A DNA stretch of 64,000 nt from JADJPG01 sp964491875 (GTDB taxonomy: Bacteria; Verrucomicrobiota; Verrucomicrobiia; Limisphaerales; JADJPG01): positions 1-64,000 of the forward strand of contig CAZBIC010000037.1 in the NCBI GenBank assembly GCA_964491875.1, in the 5' to 3' direction. The notes under the pieces were generated by a model. It did no database searches. It had not been told where the DNA came from and worked only from the letters and a program-made list of their open reading frames with translations. Made by a program: the position numbers and the translations under genes. Below are positions 51,991 to 60,288 of the stretch, in pieces (the first letter of the stretch is position 1; each line of letters starts with the position of its first letter).

Positions 51991-53441
51991 ATCCCCACGA
52001 CGAGGCGCCCATTCTTCAGCACCTGACGCGAAGACACTTCTTCAGCCGCTGCGCGCTCGGCCTTGGGTCCGTCGCGCTGGGCTCGCTCCTGAATCCTTCC
52101 CGCAACATGGCCGCGCCCACGTTGCACTCGGACAATCCGATGGCGCCCCGCCAGCCCATGTTCACGCCGCGCGCGAAGAGCATCATCTACCTCTTCATGG
52201 CCGGCGGCCCCTCGCAACTGGAGTTGTTCGACTACAAACCGCGGCTCGTCGAACTCAACGGCCAGCCCATTCCGCAGTCGTACATCGAGGGAAAACGTTT
52301 CGCGTTCATGGACAGCAGCCACGGCACCAAACTGCTCGGCACGCGACGTCAGTTCAAACAACACGGGCAATCTGGCCGGTGGGTTTCGAATCTCTTCCCG
52401 CACACGGCAGGCATCGTCGATGACGCCACGTTCGTCACCACCTGCGCTGCCAGTTTGTTCAACCACGCTCCCGCGAAGCTGTTCATGAACACTGGCTCCG
52501 GCCAGTTCGGACGTCCGAGCATGGGCTCATGGGTAACCTACGGTCTGGGCAGTGAATCGTCGGATCTTCCCGGCTTCGTCGTCCTCCAGAGCGGTCCGCG
52601 CGGTCCACGCGGCGGCGCCGTGAATTGGGCCAGCGGCTTTCTGCCCACCTCGTTTCAAGGCGTGCCTCTTCGCAGCACCGGGGATCCGATCCTGAACATT
52701 TCCAGTCCAAAAGGAATCTCCGCCGCACGCCAGCGCCAGTGCATCGACACCGTACGCGATTTGAATCTCAAACGTCTCGTCGAAACCGGCGACCAGGAAA
52801 TCTCCACGCGCATCTCCGCCTACGAGATGGCGTATCGCATGCAATCGAGCGCGCCAGAGCTCATCGATTTATCCGGCGAATCCGAGGCGACGCTGAAGCT
52901 CTACGGCGTGGACAAGGATAAGCCGTCCTTCGCCCGCAACTGTCTGCTCGCGCGGCGCCTGATCGAGCGCGGCACGCGTTTCGTCCAGCTCTATCACACG
53001 AACTGGGACAGCCACGGCGGTCCCGGCGAGAATCTGGAGAACGATTTCGAGAAGGTCTGTCGCGACGTGGATCAAGGCCAGGCCGCACTCGTTCACGATC
53101 TGAAAGCACGCGGACTTCTCGATGACACGCTGGTCATCTGGGGCGGAGAATTCGGACGCACTCCCATGGGCGAGAACCGCGACACCACCGGTCGCAACCA
53201 TCACATCGACGCCTTCACCATGTGGTTCGCCGGCGGCGGCGTGAAACGCGGCGGCATCATTGGGCAGACGGATGAACTGGGCTTCAATCCCGTCGAGGAT
53301 CGCTGTCACGTTCACGACATCCACGCGACGATCCTTCACCTGCTGGGCATCCACCACGAGAAGCTCACCTTCAAGTTCCAAGGCCGCGACTTCCGCCTCA
53401 CCGATGTCCACGGCGACATCATCCACAAGTTGTTGGCGTAG
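51987..53441 (+). CDS. DUF1501 protein (sulfatase-like fold), Tat-exported
   Basis: 484 residues from the ATG at 51987, overlapping the previous stop. The N-terminus carries a Tat-like signal (LTRRHFFSRCALGLGSVALG). Family motifs are SIIYLFMAGGPSQLELFDYKP, MNTGSGQFGRPSMGSWVTYGLG, YHTNWDSHGG, LVIWGGEFGRTPMGEN, GRNHHIDAFTMWFAGGGVKRG and VHDIHATILHLLG. The fold is related to sulfatases and alkaline phosphatases (metal-binding Asp and His in the last blocks). It is always paired with DUF1549/DUF1553 proteins, and they presumably act together on the outer surface. Confidence 0.95.
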   Translation: MNPHDEAPILQHLTRRHFFSRCALGLGSVALGSLLNPSRNMAAPTLHSDNPMAPRQPMFTPRAKSIIYLFMAGGPSQLELFDYKPRLVELNGQPIPQSYIEGKRFAFMDSSHGTKLLGTRRQFKQHGQSGRWVSNLFPHTAGIVDDATFVTTCAASLFNHAPAKLFMNTGSGQFGRPSMGSWVTYGLGSESSDLPGFVVLQSGPRGPRGGAVNWASGFLPTSFQGVPLRSTGDPILNISSPKGISAARQRQCIDTVRDLNLKRLVETGDQEISTRISAYEMAYRMQSSAPELIDLSGESEATLKLYGVDKDKPSFARNCLLARRLIERGTRFVQLYHTNWDSHGGPGENLENDFEKVCRDVDQGQAALVHDLKARGLLDDTLVIWGGEFGRTPMGENRDTTGRNHHIDAFTMWFAGGGVKRGGIIGQTDELGFNPVEDRCHVHDIHATILHLLGIHHEKLTFKFQGRDFRLTDVHGDIIHKLLA

Positions 53442-53500
53442 TTTCCCCCCGTCACTGCCGACGCGCGAAGGCTTTGTTCCCTCCCTGCAGCGGAAATAAA

Positions 53501-53530
53501 AAGCGGCAGGCATCACTGCCTGCCGCTCTT
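53501..53530. terminator. Bidirectional terminator between convergent genes
   Basis: AAGCGGCAGGCA (53501-53512) pairs with TGCCTGCCGCTCTT (53517-53530) around TCAC; A-rich and T-rich flanks lie on both sides. It serves the DUF1501 gene on the plus strand and the helical protein on the minus strand. Confidence 0.85.
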
Positions 53531-53548
53531 TCGTCAAAACTCGATCTG

Positions 53549-54244
53549 CTACGCCGCCTTCGGCACTGCGATCACCGGCTCTGCCGTGGAGCTGGTCGCG
53601 GTCGCTCCGCTGACGACTGAGCGCGCCACCTGGTAACGCTGGTAGAAATCCGCATCCGACGCGCGGAACTGCCAGATCAATTTGTCCACACGCTGGCTCA
53701 GCAGCCGTTCCACTTTCGGGAACGTTTCCTCCAGCTGACGCGTCGCCGCGGCGGACGCCGCTCGCGTCTGGCGCGGCAGCCCACGCACCGTGTCATACGC
53801 CTTCAACTTTTGTTTCGCTGCCGTCAGCTTCGCCTGGGTCACGCCATGCTCCGCGAGCGAGGCGAGATTCTCCGTTGCCGTGTCGATGACGTCCTGACAC
53901 CGCGCCACGATCGCATTGCTGCTCCCGGCGACCACGCCGCTGCGCGAGAACCGCACGCGCCCGGCCAGCGTGAAGTCCGCGCCCGCCTCGGCGAAGGACA
54001 CCACCGCACCGGCGAGTTCATACACCGCGTCGCCGAGGTCCGTGAGCGCGCTGGCCTTCGCCTCCGCCGCGCCGTTGGCGGAGGATTGCACCTGCGCGAG
54101 TGCGTTGATGTCGGTGATGAATTCCGTAAGGGCATCCGCCGCCTCATCGAGCGCGGGCAAGGTGCCCACCTTCTCCTCGTTCGCTGTGAGCAACGTCTGC
54201 ACCGCCAGATACGCATTCAACTTCGCTGACTGCTGTTTGTTCAT
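53549..54244 (-). CDS. Predicted all-helical protein of unknown function
   Basis: 231 residues from the ATG at 54244 (MNKQQSAKLNAYLAVQTLL). Nearly the whole protein looks helical and alanine-rich, with FADFTLAG-type short turns and long segments such as ELAGAVVSFAEAGADFTLA, VTQAKLTAAKQKLKAYDTV and LLSQRVDKLIWQFRASD. No signal or membrane segment. A frame extending to 54475 has no homology. I have seen similar proteins of this size in Bacteroidota and Verrucomicrobia genomes, but no function is known to me. Confidence 0.7.
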   Translation of the reverse strand: MNKQQSAKLNAYLAVQTLLTANEEKVGTLPALDEAADALTEFITDINALAQVQSSANGAAEAKASALTDLGDAVYELAGAVVSFAEAGADFTLAGRVRFSRSGVVAGSSNAIVARCQDVIDTATENLASLAEHGVTQAKLTAAKQKLKAYDTVRGLPRQTRAASAAATRQLEETFPKVERLLSQRVDKLIWQFRASDADFYQRYQVARSVVSGATATSSTAEPVIAVPKAA

Positions 54245-54465
54245 AATGATCCTGTGCTGTTCTTGATGATTGATCTGTCGTTCGTGTGAACCCACCTCCT
54301 GGGGACATTTGCGCCAACCTTGGCTGCGGACGGTGATGCAACCACCATGCCAGCGCCTGCAGTGTTGATTTCGCGAACCTTCGCGAGCCGCAGCGTCGCG
54401 GGAATAGGCAGATCCCGTCCAATCCCGTTCCCGCCTGTCTCGAACTGTGACAACTTCCCTGCGCC

Positions 54466-54546
54466 CGAAGCCCAACCATCGATGGGGCGAAACTCCGTTG
54501 AGCCCAGATCAACCCGGAACGCCGAACTCCGTTTCCGCGCGTTCCG
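54466..54546. repeat. Dispersed repeat, copy A
   Basis: Starts CGAAGCCCAACCAT, then CGAAACTCCGTT and a GCCGAAC block, ending near GTTCCGTT. A second copy lies at 63097-63177 in the same orientation, with the same block order and scattered differences. The two copies bracket the transposase and the methyltransferase/GHKL/Vsr island. Confidence 0.65.
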
Positions 54547-54670
54547 TTAACCATCGGCAGAGGTCCAAACCACCAATGGTCACGAATCGACACGAATTTG
54601 GAAACCGGCCACCGAATGGCGAACGCCCTCCGCCCCTACGGTGTGTTTCCCAGATGGGGCACTCCGCGAG

Positions 54671-54770
54671 GTAGCGCAGGCGTCCCCGCCTGCGAGTTCC
54701 GGCGACGTCTCGTCGCGAGGCCAACGGGGCGGGACGCCCCGCGCGCCCGCAGCCGGGACGGCCGCGCTAC
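54671..54770. repeat. 100-bp GC-rich inverted-repeat element
   Basis: GTAGCGCAGGCGTCCC (54671-54686) and GGGACGGCCGCGCTAC (54755-54770) are imperfect inverted copies that end a 100-bp GC-rich element with inner palindromes (GGCGGGACGCCCC). This looks like a REP/MITE-like dispersed sequence. Confidence 0.6.
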
Positions 54771-54865
54771 GCTCCCGCCACTGTTCCATCGATCACCACC
54801 AGCCGCCCGCCTTCGTGCTGGAAAACGTGAAATACCTCGTCCGCCACGACCAAGGCCGCGTGTAG

Positions 54866-54932
54866 TACCGTAGGTGCGCCATCTTTGTAGAACCAACAGG
54901 ATAGAGATTTTCAAGCTCCGTCAGGAGCGGCA
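54866..54932 (+). repeat. Half unit of the 180-bp palindromic repeat, upstream of the transposase
   Basis: TACCGTAGGTGCGCCATCTT begins a copy of the first ~65 bp of the unit arrayed at 55418-56023, through the AGCTCCGTCAGGAGCGGCAT block. The transposase start codon follows 11 bp later, so the gene sits directly behind a repeat half. Confidence 0.75.
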
Positions 54933-54942
54933 TCCTCTGCGC

Positions 54943-55407
54943 ATGGCCAACACCTACTCCCAAATCTACATCCAGGTCGTGTTTGCCGTCGAAGGCAGGC
55001 AGAATCTCATCAAACCGGAATACAACGACGAGCTGCAGAAATACATCACCGGCATTGTATCCGCTCAGAGGCACAAACTGATCGCCATAAACAACATGCC
55101 GGATCATCTGCACTTGCTTGTTGGCCTGCGACCCGATGCGGCGCTCTCCGAACTTGTGCGAGACATCAAGGCGAACTCGTCCCGTTTCATCAGCGAAAAG
55201 CGCTGGGTGCCGGGCCGGTTTTCGTGGCAGGAAGGTTTCAGTGCGTTCTCCTATTCGCGTTCGCAACTCAGCACGGTGATTCGCTACATCGAGAACCAGC
55301 AGAAGCATCATGCCAGGAAATCGTTTCTCGAAGAATACACCGCGCTGCTCGACAAGTTTGAGGTGGAATACGACCAACGCTACATCTTCAAACCCATCGA
55401 GCGGTGA
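54943..55407 (+). mobile_element. Y1 (IS200/REP-associated) HUH transposase gene
   Basis: 154 residues from the ATG at 54943 (MANTYSQIYIQVVFAVEGRQ). The HUH metal-binding motif is MPDHLHLLVGL (about 52-62) and the catalytic Tyr is in WQEGFSAFSYSRSQLSTVI, about 55 residues later. This is the single-domain TnpA/RAYT architecture. No TnpB gene is present, and the gene is embedded in the palindromic repeats it would be expected to mobilise. A longer frame from 54874 reads through the repeat and is rejected. It appears intact. Confidence 0.9.
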
Positions 55408-55417
55408 AAGCGTCGGC

Positions 55418-56023
55418 AGCGCCGTAGGTGCGCCATCTTTGTAGAACCAACGGGATATAAATTCTCAAGCTCCGTCAGGAGCGACATCTTCCGGTGTGAT
55501 ACGGAAGGTGCCGCCCCTACGGGGCTGGGGATTTATTTGGGACGGTTTTTCTACAACGATGCCGCGCCTACGGCGCTCTCGATGAATCCCCCCTTCTAGC
55601 GCCGTAGGTGCGCCATCTCTGTAGAACCAACAGGATAGAGATTCTAAAGCTCCGTCAGGAGCGACATCTTCCGGTGTGATACGGAAGGTGCCGCCCCTAC
55701 GGGGCTGGGGATTTATTTGGGACGGTTTTTCTACAAAGATGCCGCGCCTACGGCGCTCTCGATGAATCCCCCCTTGTAGCGCCGTAGGTGCGCCATCTTT
55801 GTAGAACCAACGGGATATAAATTCTCAAGTTCCGTCAGGAGCGACATCTTCCGGTGTGCTGCGGAAGGTACCACCCCTACGGGGCTGGGGATCCATTTTG
55901 GACGGTTTTTCTACAAAGATGCCGCGCCTACGGCGCTCTCGATGAATCCCCCTTGTAGCACCGTAGGTGCGCCATCTTTGTAGAACCAACAGGATATAGA
56001 TTCTCAAGCTCCGAAAGGGCGAC
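55418..56023. repeat. Tandem array: three full 180-bp palindromic units plus a partial fourth
   Basis: Units start at 55418, 55598, 55778 and 55957 (partial). Each begins AGCGCCGTAGGTGCGCCATC and ends with its near-reverse complement, for example GATGCCGCGCCTACGGCGC before 55577, so each can fold into a large imperfect hairpin. Inside are two smaller symmetrical blocks, CTCCGTCAGGAGCGACATC and GGTGCCGCCCCTACGGGG. Units differ by only a few bases. The fourth copy stops after about 65 bp, like the half unit upstream of the transposase. The regular period and lack of unique spacers exclude CRISPR. Confidence 0.92.
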
Positions 56024-56033
56024 CCAACCTTCA

Positions 56034-56085
56034 ACCTGGCTGATCGTCCATAGACCTTTCCCGCCCGGCGTATGGACTATCAGTC
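56034..56085 (+). promoter_or_regulatory. Operator/promoter in front of the first XRE regulator
   Basis: GTCCATAGAC (56046-56055) and TATGGACTATC (56071-56081) form an interrupted inverted repeat ending 4 bp before the ATG. The same arrangement precedes the hth-vsr remnant near 19.9 kb. It resembles controller-protein operators of restriction-modification systems, where the regulator represses itself. Similarity to the remnant begins at about 56034, marking the left edge of the shared island. Confidence 0.65.
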
Positions 56086-56325
56086 ATGCCGAAACGTGAC
56101 ACCGTCCTTGCCGCCCTCGGGCAAAACGTCCGCCGCCGCCGTGAGGCGCGCGACCTGACGCAGGAGAAGCTGGCTGAGAAAGCCGGGCTCGATCCCACCT
56201 ACATCTCCGGCATCGAACGCGGGTTGCGGAATCCCGGCATCAAGAACGTTGCGAAACTCGCCAAGGCTCTCGGCTTCAGCACCGCGGAACTTTGCAAAAG
56301 GGGGGTCTCGGCTCGAACATTGTAG
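56086..56325 (+). CDS. XRE-type HTH regulator, first of a tandem pair
   Basis: 79 residues (MPKRDTVLAALGQNVRRRRE), a single lambda-repressor-like helix-turn-helix (LTQEKLAEKAGLDPTYISGIERGLRNPGIKNVAKLAKAL, about 24-62). The size and domain match controller (C) proteins of restriction-modification systems. It is paralogous to the next gene. The C-terminus departs from it after ELCK (RGVSARTL), just after a G-run (AAAGGGGGG), so a small frameshift is possible there. An operator-like inverted repeat lies upstream. Confidence 0.88.
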   Translation: MPKRDTVLAALGQNVRRRREARDLTQEKLAEKAGLDPTYISGIERGLRNPGIKNVAKLAKALGFSTAELCKRGVSARTL

Positions 56326-56331
56326 CCGATA

Positions 56332-56364
56332 GTCCACAGACGAAATGGCATCGTCCTGCACATC
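56332..56364 (+). promoter_or_regulatory. Second operator-like half site before the second XRE regulator
   Basis: GTCCACAGAC (56332-56341) differs by one base from the GTCCATAGAC of the first operator and lies at a comparable distance from the next start codon. The partner half is poorly conserved (AATGGCATC). It could let the same regulator control the second hth and the methyltransferase behind it. Confidence 0.45.
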
Positions 56365-56601
56365 ATGCAGAAAATGCCAACAAAGGATCGGATCCTCGTT
56401 TCTTTCGGCCAAAATGTCGCTCGAATACGCGACCAGCGGGGGCTTTCCCAAGACAAACTTGCTGAGAAGGCCGACCTTGATCGCACCTACATCAGTGGCA
56501 TCGAGCGCGGCGTCCGTAATCCCGGCGTTAAGACGGTCATTCGCATCGCGAAGGCGCTGCATGTCACCGTGGGCGAATTGTGCAAGGGGGTGGAAGCGTG
56601 A
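56365..56601 (+). CDS. XRE-type HTH regulator, second of a tandem pair
   Basis: 78 residues from 56365 (MQKMPTKDRILVSFGQNVAR); the ATG at 56374 aligns with the first regulator's start and may be the true one. One HTH: LSQDKLAEKADLDRTYISGI, ERGVRNPGVKTVIRIAKALH. It is about half identical to the preceding gene by eye. Its stop overlaps the methyltransferase start as GTGA, so it is translated with that gene, the classical place for a C protein. Confidence 0.88.
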   Translation: MQKMPTKDRILVSFGQNVARIRDQRGLSQDKLAEKADLDRTYISGIERGVRNPGVKTVIRIAKALHVTVGELCKGVEA

Positions 56602-58427
56602 ACCGGAGGCAAAAGATCTCCGATGGAGTCATCCGCGAGGAATCCACTTCATATCGGGTTTCATCCGCTAATTCTCCTTCTTCGCTGCAGTGTAATGTGC
56701 CGTCACTCACGTGCATCGATCTGTTCTGCGGCTGTGGCGGGTTCAGCCTCGGAATGCAGCGCGCCGGGTTCAAGGTTCTCGCCGCCATCGACTTCAACGA
56801 AGAAGCGGTGGCAACGTTCAAAGCGAATTTTCCGAAGGAGACGCTGGCGCTCAGCAAGGATCTAACGACTTTCACGCCCGACAAGTTGATCGCCAAGCTC
56901 CACACGAACCAGGTGGACGTGATTGTCGGAGGACCGCCCTGTCAGGGCTTTAGTACGGTGCGTCAAGTGGACGCCGCGAATCACGGCTCGCGTGTGAAGC
57001 GCGACAAGCGCCGATACCTGTTCCGTTCCTTTTTGGATTATGTAAACGCGTTTCGCCCGCGCGTGTTTGTCATGGAGAACGTCCTCGGCATCCAGAGTGC
57101 CGCCAAGGGCAAGTTCTTTACCCTCGTGCAGTCCGAGGCGCGCAAACTTGGCTATCGGGTTCATTCCCAAGTCGAGGAATCTTGGAAGCTGGGCGTGCCG
57201 CAGAAACGCCGCCGTCAGCTCGTCATCGGCGTCCGAAATGATGTGCCGGGATATTTCCCCGGCGAACTGGGTCCGGCAAAGCGCGCCTTCAGAGCGCCGG
57301 TCTCCGACCCGGCGCGTTCGTGTTCTGACTCGACCTCCGGCACTACTCCAGCCGCTCCGACTCTCTGGGATGCCATCGGAGATTTGCCGCCGCTCGTCGC
57401 AGGAGCGGGCGAAGAAGAACGCGATTACGATTTGAAACTTCGCGCGGAGCATCTTACAAGGCGCGACCAAAGAGCCACACACTACCTCGAACAGGTGCTC
57501 GAAGTCCATCACACTACCAAGCTCACCGCGCACCGCGCCCGCCCCCACAGCGAGCGTGACCTGCGCGACTTCGCCCGGATGCTGGAGGGTGAAACCGGCG
57601 ACCAAACCATCGCTCGCGGTGAAGAGATGGAGTTTCCCTATAAACGAAGCGTGTTTCTCGACCGCTACACCCGCCAGCACCGCGAACGGCTCTGCTCGAC
57701 GATTGTGGCGCATCTCGCGAAGGACGGCCTGATGTTCATCCATCCTACGCAAAACCGTTCGCTCACGCCGCGCGAGGCCGCGCGCGTGCAAAGTTTCCCG
57801 GACTGGTTTCAGTTTCCCGTGGCCCGGACGCATCAGTTCCGCATCATCGGCAACGCCGTGCCACCGCTGGTGGCCGAGGCTGTGGGCGAGGAGTTGACGC
57901 GATTTCTCGCAGCACCGCTCCAGGACATGGCGAATCGTCGTGGACACGGTATTGATTCGGAACACACCGGGTCGGAGACCGGCGCTCCGTTGCCCGCCAC
58001 CCGTTCCGCAGCCGCGCATCAGTTGGAATCCCTCGCCCGCCTCGACCGGCGGCAGCTCCGCGCCCTGTCCACCAGGGAATTTCTCTGCGGCTGGCGCGCT
58101 CTCCTGTTTCTCTTTCCCGACCTTCATCCCGACAGCGCACAGGATCACGGGGGTGACTCGGAAATCATCAGTGCCGACCAGCTTGCCTTGCCCGGTTACG
58201 AGGAACTGCTTGCAAAGAGATTTGTCCGCAGCGGCTGGCCCGTCGCTCTGGAAGCCATCGGCGTCGAAGCCTGGCGGCGGGTTGATGCCCGAGAGCTCAC
58301 GGACAAGGAATTTTACTGCGCGGAGGCGCAGCGAGCAGGGTTGGCGACATCAAAGTCAGCGGTTTCGACAGGGGGGACAAATCATGGCAGCAGAATGGAT
58401 ATTCAGGGAACTCCGTCCGGGAGATAA
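56598..58427 (+). CDS. DNA (cytosine-5) methyltransferase with C-terminal extension
   Basis: 609 residues from a GTG at 56598 with a GGGGGTGGA ribosome site; an alternative GTG at 56580 is less likely. All main C5-MTase motifs occur: I CIDLFCGCGGFSLG (about 39), IV IVGGPPCQGFS (catalytic Cys115), VI VFVMENV, VIII VPQKRRRQLVIGVR, IX SLTPREAARVQSFPDWF and X GNAVPPLVAEAVGEEL (418). Family domains usually end near residue 445. Here a dispersed repeat (455-465) and about 145 more residues follow (including LDRRQLRALSTREFLCGWRA), unrecognised. The end overlaps the GHKL gene by 44 nt. Recognition sequence unknown. Confidence 0.93.
   Translation: MNRRQKISDGVIREESTSYRVSSANSPSSLQCNVPSLTCIDLFCGCGGFSLGMQRAGFKVLAAIDFNEEAVATFKANFPKETLALSKDLTTFTPDKLIAKLHTNQVDVIVGGPPCQGFSTVRQVDAANHGSRVKRDKRRYLFRSFLDYVNAFRPRVFVMENVLGIQSAAKGKFFTLVQSEARKLGYRVHSQVEESWKLGVPQKRRRQLVIGVRNDVPGYFPGELGPAKRAFRAPVSDPARSCSDSTSGTTPAAPTLWDAIGDLPPLVAGAGEEERDYDLKLRAEHLTRRDQRATHYLEQVLEVHHTTKLTAHRARPHSERDLRDFARMLEGETGDQTIARGEEMEFPYKRSVFLDRYTRQHRERLCSTIVAHLAKDGLMFIHPTQNRSLTPREAARVQSFPDWFQFPVARTHQFRIIGNAVPPLVAEAVGEELTRFLAAPLQDMANRRGHGIDSEHTGSETGAPLPATRSAAAHQLESLARLDRRQLRALSTREFLCGWRALLFLFPDLHPDSAQDHGGDSEIISADQLALPGYEELLAKRFVRSGWPVALEAIGVEAWRRVDARELTDKEFYCAEAQRAGLATSKSAVSTGGTNHGSRMDIQGTPSGR
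57962..57990. repeat. Dispersed repeat in the methyltransferase coding region
   Basis: ACACACCGGGTCGGAGACC then GGCGCTCCGT is nearly the same as 61785-61814 before vsr. In the methyltransferase it is in frame (HTGSETGAPLP) and lies between the catalytic domain and the C-terminal extension. It includes the palindrome GGTCGGAGACC. Confidence 0.6.
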
Positions 58428-60288
58428 AGACCGACAACCAACACAGGGAGAGTTCTTCGCAACGGACGCAATCAAGTCCGTTGCAGAGGCGTTGGTCCGC
58501 GAAAGTGTTCAAAACACTCTTGATGCCGGACTCAAAATTAATGGCCATCCGGTTCGTGTGCGTTTTCATCTAGCGAAGGGGAATCACGCGCTCGCAGCCA
58601 CGGACGTTCAACGTTACTTCAAAACTGGCTGGCCGCATTTTGAAGCAAAGGGGAACGGCTTGGATAACATTCCGTCAGCCCATGATGCTTGTCCATTCTT
58701 GGTGGTCGAAGACTTTGGAACAACTGGTCTCATCGGTGACATCAAGCAATGGCGGCATATTCCGGGAGACAAAAACCCGTTCTATTTCTTCTTCCGCACC
58801 GAAGGCCGTTCGGGAAAGGGCGAGGAAGACCGTGGGCGCTGGGGTGTAGGCAAGTATGTGTTCCCGCGTTCGAGTGAGATCAACTCTTTTCTGGCTTTGA
58901 CGGTCCGCAACGACGACAAGAAACGCTTTCTCATGGGGCAGGCAGTATTGAAATCGCACACAGTCGGAACGAAATACTTCACACCAGACGGAGACTTTGG
59001 AAACGATGATGGAGAGGGGTTTGTTCTGCCGGAGGACGACAAAAGCGTACTTGACCGCTTTTCAAAAGATTTCGGCCTGAAACGAAAGAACGAGCCGGGA
59101 TTGTCGGTTGTTGTGCCTTGGGTGGATGACACAATCAACCTTGATGGGCTTCTGCAAGCAGTGATTGAAGACTACTTTCACCCCATTCTTGCGGGCGAAT
59201 TGGTTGTAGATGTCTCAAATGGAACGAAGGAGTTGGAAGTCTCAGCCGATTCGCTTGGCGAGATCTGCAAACAGCTTGGCGCCGAGTTCGAAGCCAAGAT
59301 GCTTCCAGTATTGAAGCTCTCCAAATGGGCACGAGGGCTATCGGATGATGCATTCGTAACTCTCAAGCCCGCGAATCCCGACCGGCCCAAGTGGGAGGCG
59401 GCGCTTGTTCCGGTTGAATTGATACCGAGTCTCCGTGAGAAATTCCGAGCCGGCGAAGCACTGGCTGTAAAAGTTCCTTTGACTGTCCGCGAAAAGAGAG
59501 GTGACGCACGTGAATCGTTCTTCAAAATCTTCCTCATGCACGACGGGAGTGAAGAGGGAAATCCGCTTTTCGTTCGTGATGGGATCATCATCTCAGACGT
59601 TCGCGGAAACTGGGTCGCGGGTGTTCGATCTATTGTCGTCATTGATCACGGGCCGCTCGCCAAACTTCTAGGTGATTCGGAGAACCCTGCTCACACGCAG
59701 TGGCAAAAAGACCGCGAGCACTTTCGACACAAATACACCTACGGAAAATCCTACATCGATTTCGTAACTCAAAGCGTCTCGATGTTTGTTCGCTGCTTGA
59801 ACGAATCAGATGAGCAGCCTGACAAGGATTTGTTACGGGAGATTTTTTCGATTCCCAAGAAGCCTGAATCGAACGACCCAAAGGAAAAATCCAAGAGGCG
59901 TAAGCGTAATAAGGGTGAGGTTATCAATCCCGAACCAGCGGTTGAACCCAAGAAACGACGTTTCACGCTCTCAAAGGTCGCTGGAGGGTTCACCGTAACA
60001 CGCGGACAACCGGATGCCTTAACACCAGCCGCCTTGGACATCTCGGTGGCCTACGACCGGCGCCGCGGTAATCCGCTTAAGAAGTACATCACTGCTGATT
60101 TCAGAATTAACGAATCTCCAATTAAGATCGAATGTGTTGGCGCAAAACCAGCAGAACGGCAGAAGAACCGACTGGTAGTGAATATCACTCAGCCAGATTT
60201 CAGCGTCACTGTGTCTGGTTTCGACGAGAACCGGGATCTGTTCGTCGATGTGAAAGCGAAGGAGGAGATCAATGATCCGAAGACTTAA
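58384..60288 (+). CDS. GHKL-type (Hsp90/MutL-like) ATPase protein
   Basis: 634 residues from the ATG at 58384 (MAAEWIFRELRPGDKDRQPT), behind GGGGGGACA. The Bergerat ATP-binding fold is indicated by ALVRESVQNTLDAGL (Glu40-x3-Asn44, N box), FLVVEDFGTTGLIGD (Asp110-x-Gly112, G1 box) and GRWGVGKYVF (151-160, lid/G2 box). The middle and C-terminal parts (170-634) include a Lys/Arg-rich linker (about 530-555) and beta-rich sequence, unassigned. It overlaps the methyltransferase by 44 nt and the next gene by 17. Codon use is visibly lower in GC than its neighbours. GHKL ATPases are known in some methylation-linked defence clusters; the role here is inferred. Confidence 0.85.
   Translation: MAAEWIFRELRPGDKDRQPTQGEFFATDAIKSVAEALVRESVQNTLDAGLKINGHPVRVRFHLAKGNHALAATDVQRYFKTGWPHFEAKGNGLDNIPSAHDACPFLVVEDFGTTGLIGDIKQWRHIPGDKNPFYFFFRTEGRSGKGEEDRGRWGVGKYVFPRSSEINSFLALTVRNDDKKRFLMGQAVLKSHTVGTKYFTPDGDFGNDDGEGFVLPEDDKSVLDRFSKDFGLKRKNEPGLSVVVPWVDDTINLDGLLQAVIEDYFHPILAGELVVDVSNGTKELEVSADSLGEICKQLGAEFEAKMLPVLKLSKWARGLSDDAFVTLKPANPDRPKWEAALVPVELIPSLREKFRAGEALAVKVPLTVREKRGDARESFFKIFLMHDGSEEGNPLFVRDGIIISDVRGNWVAGVRSIVVIDHGPLAKLLGDSENPAHTQWQKDREHFRHKYTYGKSYIDFVTQSVSMFVRCLNESDEQPDKDLLREIFSIPKKPESNDPKEKSKRRKRNKGEVINPEPAVEPKKRRFTLSKVAGGFTVTRGQPDALTPAALDISVAYDRRRGNPLKKYITADFRINESPIKIECVGAKPAERQKNRLVVNITQPDFSVTVSGFDENRDLFVDVKAKEEINDPKT

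Larger units (their letters stand above)
54245..54865. other. Repeat-bearing intergenic region before the transposase
   Basis: About 620 bp without a credible gene. It contains two dispersed repeats (54466-54546 and 54671-54770, listed separately). The frames crossing it are in several phases with low-complexity Arg-rich translations typical of GC-rich non-coding DNA. It is the left shoulder of the accessory island. Confidence 0.6.

Noticed and set aside
55418..56023. CRISPR array
   Set aside because: Units are 180 bp, palindromic at the ends and nearly identical throughout with no variable spacers; no cas genes are present.
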